A program made the translations under genes and the position numbers. Positions 5,836 to 9,252 of a stretch of 9,252 bases of DNA are shown here, piece after piece; the stretch's first letter is position 1, and the number at the start of each line of letters is the position of its first letter. The stretch is from an uncultured Chitinophagaceae bacterium (GTDB taxonomy: Bacteria; Bacteroidota; Bacteroidia; Chitinophagales; Chitinophagaceae): NCBI GenBank assembly GCA_937897585.1, contig CALCNY010000016.1, forward strand, positions 1 through 9,252, written 5' to 3'. The notes beneath the pieces were generated by a model. It was not told the DNA's origin. It saw only the letters and a list, made by a program, of their open reading frames with translations, and did no database searches.

Positions 5836-6250
5836 TATGACAATGTTGCTCAAAAGCACCCAACAGATTTTCTGCAATCATTTGTGCGCTTCTGCCTTCA
5901 ATATTGTGTCTTTCAATAAAGTGAACCAATTGACCATCTTTGAACAAAGCTATTGCTGGTGAAGATGGAGGATATGGCAATAAGTATTCTCTTACTTTTC
6001 TAATCGCGTCAATATCAAAACCGGCGAAAGTGGTGGTAATAAAATCAGGTTTGTGAGCCGTGTGGTGAACTGCCAATAAAACGCCTGGTCTAGCTGTACC
6101 TGCACTGCAACCACACACAGAGTTAATCATTACTAGCGCTGTGCCTTTTTGCGACATTAAATTTTCTACATCATTTGGTGTGAGCAATTCCTGAAATCCA
6201 TTTTCAGTTAACTCTTCTTTCATTGGAATTACAATTTCTGCTGGATACAT
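5831..6250 (-). CDS. BrxA/BrxB family bacilliredoxin
   Basis: This 139-residue cytosolic thioredoxin-fold protein begins MYPAEIVIPMKEELTENGF and contains NSVCGCSAGTARPG with the CGC redox motif at 46-48, the hallmark of BrxA/BrxB (YphP/YqiW). The loop YPPSSPAIALF near 93-103 matches the family, and a further Cys (C137) lies near the C-terminus. In Bacillus these proteins remove bacillithiol from S-bacillithiolated proteins. Bacillithiol synthesis genes occur in many Bacteroidota, so the same role is likely, but none is in this window. The ATG start is at 6248-6250. The stop, TAG, lies inside the last unit of the 9-nt repeat array. A heptamer array is just upstream, so both flanks carry short tandem repeats. 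It is 131 nt downstream of the arginine decarboxylase gene and no clear promoter was seen. Confidence 0.94.
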   Translation of the reverse strand: MYPAEIVIPMKEELTENGFQELLTPNDVENLMSQKGTALVMINSVCGCSAGTARPGVLLAVHHTAHKPDFITTTFAGFDIDAIRKVREYLLPYPPSSPAIALFKDGQLVHFIERHNIEGRSAQMIAENLLGAFEQHCHS

Positions 6251-6280
6251 ATTTTTAGGTTTAAAAGTTTAATGGTTATC

Positions 6281-6336
6281 GTTTATTGTTTATGGTTTAT
6301 GGTTTGGTGTTTGGTGTTGTTCGTTTGTTTGTTCTT
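6281..6336. repeat. Heptanucleotide tandem array (GTTTATG/GTTTGGT type)
   Basis: On the plus strand the units GTTTATT, GTTTATG, GTTTATG, GTTTGGT, GTTTGGT, GTTGTTC and GTTTGTT follow one another at 7-nt spacing and decay into GTTT-rich sequence by 6336. It lies in the leader of the bacilliredoxin gene, 30 nt from its ATG, so its mRNA copy is an unstructured A/C-rich run (AAACCAT, AAACACC). It shares period but not sequence with the array at 5705-5753. Confidence 0.8.
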
Positions 6337-6381
6337 ATTTAATAATCAAATTGAATAATCATCAAATTTTCAAATCAGAAT

Positions 6382-7776
6382 TTAGTAGCCTAGAATCTTC
6401 AACATACTTTGAGCTGTTTGCTCTTTAGCATATAACCAATCTACCAATTTGCCGTTTCTATCATGGCCGATAATAATATGCTTTGGCGATGGAATCATAC
6501 AATGCTTGATGCCACCGTAGCCACTGATTTGATCTTGATAAGCTCCAGTATGGAAGAAGCCAACATATAGTGGTTCGCCATCACCGATTTTTGGTAGAAA
6601 CACTTCGTTGATGTGTTCTTCCGAATCATAATAATCATGACTATCACAGGTTATACCTCCCAATACAACTCGCTGGTATTCGTTATCCCATTTATTGATG
6701 GGCAACATGAGGAATTTTTCTCCAATTCCCCAAGTATCGGGTAATGTTGTTATGAATGAAGAATCAATCATATACCAAGTCTCACGGTCGTTCTGCATTT
6801 TCTCTCCAATTACACTGTAAATGTGAGCCATACTTTCTCCTACAGTATAACTTCCAAATTCAGTGAAAATATTTGGCATCGGTACTTTGTTTCTGGTACA
6901 AGCAGTTTTGATATTTCTTACAATCTCATTGATCATGAATTGGTAATTGTATTCAAAACCTAAAGAGTGCTTGATAGGGAAACCTCCGCCGATATTTATA
7001 GAATCCAATTCAGGGCAAATCTTCTTCAACTGGCAATACAAATTGATGACTTTATTCAATTCACTCCAGTAATAAATATCATCTTTAATTCCTTTGTTTA
7101 AAAATATGTGCAACATTTTCAATTGAAAGCGATGTTCATTGCCTTCAATTTTGTCAACATAAAATTCAAGTATGTCTTTTGCGCGTATACCTAACCGTGA
7201 TGTATAGAAAGGAAAGTTCGGTTCTTCTTCAGCTGCGACTCTAATGCCTAAATTGAATGGCACTTTTACAGATTTGATGTAAGCTTTTAGTTCTTCTTTA
7301 TTATCAAGAATAGGAACTACATTTTTAAAACCACTGTTCAATAAACCTGCAATTCTTTGTGTATATGGTTTTTGTTTATAGCCATTACAAATGATGAAAA
7401 CATCTTTATTGATTTTCTTCTTGGCGTATAATTTTTTAATGATGTCAATGTCATAAGCATATGAAGTTTCCAAATGAATATCATTCTTTAATGCTTCTTC
7501 AACAACGAAAGAAAAATGTGAACTTTTGGTGCAATAACAGTAGTTGTATTTACCAGTGTATTTGTATTTTTTAAATGCAGCTGCAAACATAGATTTTGCC
7601 TTCTGAATTTGTTTGCCGATTTTGGGAAGATAGCTGACTTTAAGTGGCGTGCCGTATTTGTCTATCAGCGCTTTCACATCCTGACCGTTGTACTGTAAAT
7701 ATTCGTTTACCAGCTTAAAATCTTCTTGTGGAAAATTAAAAGTTTGATTTACCAGATCAAGGTAGGTATTGTTCAT
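6382..7776 (-). CDS. speA: Probable arginine decarboxylase (PLP fold type III)
   Basis: The enzyme is expected to decarboxylate arginine to agmatine for polyamine synthesis in the cytosol. Counted from the ATG at 7774-7776 it has 464 residues. CYCTKSSHFSF contains Lys84, the likely PLP Schiff-base lysine. NIGGGFPIK (about 261-269) is the glycine-rich phosphate-binding loop, TEFGSY (about 305-310) corresponds to the E-P-G-R region, and GGITCDSHDYYD (about 373-384) carries the conserved C-D-S of decarboxylases, followed by GAYQDQISGYGG. This compact form is typical of Bacteroidota, unlike the roughly 630-residue E. coli SpeA. The frame stays open up to a TTG at 7827, but that codon lies inside the promoter -7 element, so it cannot be the start. 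The ATG at 7789-7791 is the alternative. A diaminopimelate or other basic amino-acid substrate is less likely. No agmatine-using gene is adjacent. Confidence 0.85.
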   Translation of the reverse strand: MNNTYLDLVNQTFNFPQEDFKLVNEYLQYNGQDVKALIDKYGTPLKVSYLPKIGKQIQKAKSMFAAAFKKYKYTGKYNYCYCTKSSHFSFVVEEALKNDIHLETSYAYDIDIIKKLYAKKKINKDVFIICNGYKQKPYTQRIAGLLNSGFKNVVPILDNKEELKAYIKSVKVPFNLGIRVAAEEEPNFPFYTSRLGIRAKDILEFYVDKIEGNEHRFQLKMLHIFLNKGIKDDIYYWSELNKVINLYCQLKKICPELDSINIGGGFPIKHSLGFEYNYQFMINEIVRNIKTACTRNKVPMPNIFTEFGSYTVGESMAHIYSVIGEKMQNDRETWYMIDSSFITTLPDTWGIGEKFLMLPINKWDNEYQRVVLGGITCDSHDYYDSEEHINEVFLPKIGDGEPLYVGFFHTGAYQDQISGYGGIKHCMIPSPKHIIIGHDRNGKLVDWLYAKEQTAQSMLKILGY

Positions 7777-7824
7777 GCTGTCGCGATTCATTATGACATT
7801 TGTGTTGATGAATAAAATGGATTG

Positions 7825-7832
7825 CAAAGATA
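7825..7832 (-). promoter_or_regulatory. Bacteroidota-type -7 promoter element for the arginine decarboxylase gene
   Basis: The minus strand reads TATCTTTG, a full match to TAnnTTTG, about 50 nt ahead of the preferred ATG and just after the rplT terminator. A -33 TTTG at the usual distance is not clear. Transcription starting a few bases downstream excludes the TTG at 7827 as start codon. Confidence 0.65.
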
Positions 7833-7837
7833 TTGCA

Positions 7838-7877
7838 ACAAAAATAAAATCCGGATACTTTATAGAGCATCCGGATT
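7838..7877 (-). terminator. Rho-independent terminator of the rpmI-rplT operon
   Basis: On the minus strand AATCCGGATGC pairs with GTATCCGGATT over 11 bp (one G-T pair) around an 8-nt loop, TCTATAAA. The tail is TTTATTTTTG. It lies 21 nt after the rplT stop and immediately before the promoter of the next gene, so it cleanly ends the ribosomal operon. Confidence 0.93.
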
Positions 7878-7898
7878 GTAAATATTGAGCTTTTTCAA

Positions 7899-8243
7899 TT
7901 ACTTAACTGAATCAACCAGTTTTTTGAAAGATTCTGGTTCGTTCATCGCTAAATCAGCTAAAACTTTACGATTCAAGTCGATGTTTTTCTGAGCTAATCT
8001 GTTGATGAAAGTGCTGTAAGTCATACCTTCAGCTCTAACAGCTGCGTTGATACGAGCAATCCATAATGTGCGATATTCACGCTTTTTAAGTTTACGTCCA
8101 ACGTAACTGTACGTTAAACCTTTTTCCATTACGTTTTTCGCAACGGTATATACATTTTTTCTTTTACCGTAATATCCTTTAGCGGCTTTTAATATTCTTT
8201 TGCGGCGAGCTCTGCTAGCTACTGCATTTACTGAACGTGGCAT
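7899..8243 (-). CDS. rplT: 50S ribosomal protein L20
   Basis: This 114-residue 23S rRNA-binding protein of the large subunit is needed early in 50S assembly. It begins MPRSVNAVASRARRKRILK and continues AAKGYYGKRKNVYTVAK, the long basic N-terminal extension of L20. The globular part includes YVGRKLKKREYRTLWIARIN (about 47-66) and NRKVLADLAMNEP near 91-103. Length and motifs are standard. It is 46 nt downstream of rpmI with no promoter between, so both come from the promoter at 8588-8595. In E. coli and Bacillus L20 represses its own operon by binding the mRNA. The structured leader ahead of rpmI suggests similar control here. Confidence 0.98.
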   Translation of the reverse strand: MPRSVNAVASRARRKRILKAAKGYYGKRKNVYTVAKNVMEKGLTYSYVGRKLKKREYRTLWIARINAAVRAEGMTYSTFINRLAQKNIDLNRKVLADLAMNEPESFKKLVDSVK

Positions 8244-8289
8244 ATTTTAATTTTTTAAAGTTGTGGGAATTGATTTGATAAATGGGATA

Positions 8290-8487
8290 TTATTTCATTC
8301 CCAATAAACGCTTTACAAAATGCAAATTAGCGTCAGCAACTGTACCATCAATACGCATGTTACGCTTGCGTTTTGTTGATTTTTTAGTCAGGATGTGACG
8401 TTTGAAAGCTTTTTGGAAAGTGATTTTACCAGAACCGGTAACTTTAAAGCGCTTCTTTGCGCTGCTGTTGGTTTTTACCTTTGGCAT
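8290..8487 (-). CDS. rpmI: 50S ribosomal protein L35
   Basis: This 65-residue, highly basic large-subunit protein has the family opening MPKVKTNSSAKKRFKVTGSG and the internal KAFKRHILTKKSTKRKRNMR. It ends HFVKRLLGMK. It lies directly ahead of rplT, the near-universal pairing. In most bacteria, commonly including Bacteroidota, infC (IF3) is the gene upstream. Here the upstream gene is an unrelated membrane protein ending at 8653, and a 165-nt spacer with promoter and leader signals separates the two. The ATG start at 8485-8487 follows a small hairpin and a TATA-like A/T run instead of a Shine-Dalgarno site. Confidence 0.97.
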   Translation of the reverse strand: MPKVKTNSSAKKRFKVTGSGKITFQKAFKRHILTKKSTKRKRNMRIDGTVADANLHFVKRLLGMK

Positions 8488-8491
8488 TATA

Positions 8492-8583
8492 TAACTTGTT
8501 TTGAGTTACTCCCTGCTGGCGTTCCGAACTGACGGAAACTTATGGAGCCGTGTGGGAAATGTCCGAAAAGCAGAACTTTTCGG
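8492..8583 (-). promoter_or_regulatory. Structured 5' leader of rpmI-rplT, candidate ribosomal-protein autoregulatory RNA
   Basis: Three stems can be drawn in the transcript. Stem I (8563-8583) is a perfect 8-bp hairpin, CCGAAAAG with CTTTTCGG around TTCTG, at the very 5' end. Stem II (8510-8557) is a longer irregular hairpin: TCCC with GGGA outside, GGC with GCC inside, and TTCCG with CGGAA closing a TCAGTT loop. Stem III (8492-8508) pairs TAACT with AGTTA around CAAAACA and ends 4 nt before the rpmI ATG. The leader is clearly richer in G/C than flanking spacers. Leaders controlling L35/L20 operons are known in Proteobacteria and Firmicutes. Pairing here was found by eye only. Confidence 0.55.
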
Positions 8584-8587
8584 GGTG

Positions 8588-8595
8588 CAAATGTA
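8588..8595 (-). promoter_or_regulatory. Bacteroidota-type -7 promoter element for rpmI-rplT
   Basis: The minus strand reads TACATTTG, a full match to TAnnTTTG, 100 nt ahead of the rpmI ATG and followed by GCACC. No clear TTTG lies at the -33 position. Transcription would begin at about 8580-8584, exactly where stem I of the leader begins. Confidence 0.7.
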
Positions 8596-8652
8596 AGACA
8601 ATAATCTAATAATTTTCCAGTTGAAGAGAAGAAAATTTCAAAAATCCTGATT

Positions 8653-9252
8653 TTATCCCAAAATTGGGATACCCAATAGCGCAAGAATCAAAAAACTAAG
8701 AGTCGCTAGGAAATATAAAATCGAAAAATTAATTACCTGTATTTTCTTTGTAAACAAATAATAACTTAAAAGTGGAATGATTTGTAAAGCGTGAACTCCC
8801 ATGAAATGAGCTATTCTCAAATCTCCATGCTTGTGACTCCAGTTGAACAAAGCCATTCCTTCACCATTTTCTATTCCACCAATGCAATGGGTCATTTTAG
8901 CAAACATGATGATTCCTGAAATGGAAAAAATAACAAAGTTTAGTAATCCCATTCTCAAACCCCAAGTATAATGCTGGCTGATAGGCATTTTTTTTTGTTT
9001 GAAAAATATCAATGTCAAGTACGAAATCGTAATTAAAAATATCAGCATTACTGAAAATAGCAACCCATTCATCATTGAATTGAAAGGATCTGAATTGTTG
9101 AAGTGAGAAGGAACACCTCTATAAGATTGAATAAAAATGACAGTTGTTTCAATAAATAATGACGTTGCAATTAGCCAACTGAATAACTTAATTTGTGTTT
9201 TTGAGTTGAGATGATATAAAAACCAGCCCAAAGTCCAAATGCTGATACCTGA
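8653..9252 (-). CDS. Multi-pass membrane protein of unknown function, 5' end outside the window
   Basis: The frame ends at the TAA at 8653-8655 and is open through the right edge, giving 199 codons here. A TTG at 9231 is a possible start, but the open frame before it (reading SGISIWT and then LGWFLYHLN) fits a longer protein, so I treat the gene as partial. At least five hydrophobic segments are visible. The most distinctive stretch, near the C-terminal third, is NWSHKHGDLRIAHFMGVHALQ, preceded by KMTHCIGG: several His residues at helix ends, which could hold heme or metal, or simply be structural. I do not recognise a named family. It is probably not co-regulated with rpmI, since 165 nt with a promoter lies between. 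An inverted repeat overlaps its stop. Confidence 0.75.
   Translation of the reverse strand, partial: SGISIWTLGWFLYHLNSKTQIKLFSWLIATSLFIETTVIFIQSYRGVPSHFNNSDPFNSMMNGLLFSVMLIFLITISYLTLIFFKQKKMPISQHYTWGLRMGLLNFVIFSISGIIMFAKMTHCIGGIENGEGMALFNWSHKHGDLRIAHFMGVHALQIIPLLSYYLFTKKIQVINFSILYFLATLSFLILALLGIPILG
8655..8670 (-). terminator. Inverted repeat over the stop of the membrane-protein gene, weak terminator candidate
   Basis: ATCCCAA and TTGGGAT form a 7-bp inverted repeat with a 2-nt centre, better viewed as 6 bp with a 4-nt loop. It overlaps the last codons and the stop. The transcript then reads AAAATCAGGATTTTTG, with only a short, delayed T run. Termination here would keep the gene separate from rpmI, but the signal is much weaker than the two clear terminators in the window. 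Confidence 0.35.

Noticed and set aside
6341..6361. Short direct repeat AATAATCA (two copies) near the decarboxylase stop
   Set aside because: Eight A/T-rich bases repeated once in an A/T-rich spacer is not evidence of an attachment or insertion site.
7825..7827. TTG as start of the arginine decarboxylase
   Set aside because: It overlaps the promoter -7 element and adds residues that do not fit the family N-terminus.
8487..8684. Open frame of 65 codons upstream of rpmI on the minus strand
   Set aside because: It crosses the promoter, the leader hairpins and the end of the membrane-protein gene, and it has no domain-like composition. It is open by chance.

Overview
The window looks like chromosomal DNA of a low-GC Bacteroidota, most plausibly Chitinophagales or Sphingobacteriales. 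The evidence is the family make-up: a Bacteroidota-type alternative GlmU protein, a long Lgt with a large inserted segment, a zinc-free type B L31, a Bacteroidota-type arginine decarboxylase with a TKSSH motif and a BrxA/BrxB bacilliredoxin. Gene starts have A-rich upstream sequence instead of clear Shine-Dalgarno sites, and three promoters carry a -7 element of the TAnnTTTG type. The lineage is inferred from these traits, not from a marker-gene comparison.

Every supported gene is on the minus strand, so transcription runs from high to low coordinates. At the right edge is a membrane protein of unknown function whose start lies outside the window (8653-9252). Next comes the ribosomal pair rpmI-rplT (8290-8487, 7899-8243), with its own promoter, a structured leader of about 95 nt and a strong rho-independent terminator. 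The usual infC is not directly upstream. Then follow a probable arginine decarboxylase (6382-7776), a bacilliredoxin (5831-6250), lgt (4344-5663), yajQ (3750-4241) and rpmE2 (3388-3645). rpmE2 has its own promoter, a leader hairpin and a strong terminator.

Beyond that terminator is a tight operon: an alternative-GlmU sugar nucleotidyltransferase/acetyltransferase (2236-3270), tpiA (1461-2234), a Wzx-like polysaccharide flippase (246-1445) and a membrane-anchored protein cut off by the left edge (1-230). Spacings are 1, 15 and 15 nt. The operon joins UDP-sugar precursor supply, central glycolysis and glycan export.

The genes are mostly housekeeping, and I found no CRISPR array, insertion sequence, tRNA, rRNA or defence system. 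The least explained material is between genes: a pair of short tandem arrays with periods of 7 and 9 nt that are reverse complements of each other (5705-5835), a second heptamer array (6281-6336), a C5/G5 inverted repeat (4265-4290), two candidate ribosomal-protein mRNA leaders, and a sharply GC-rich segment at the left edge (1-60).
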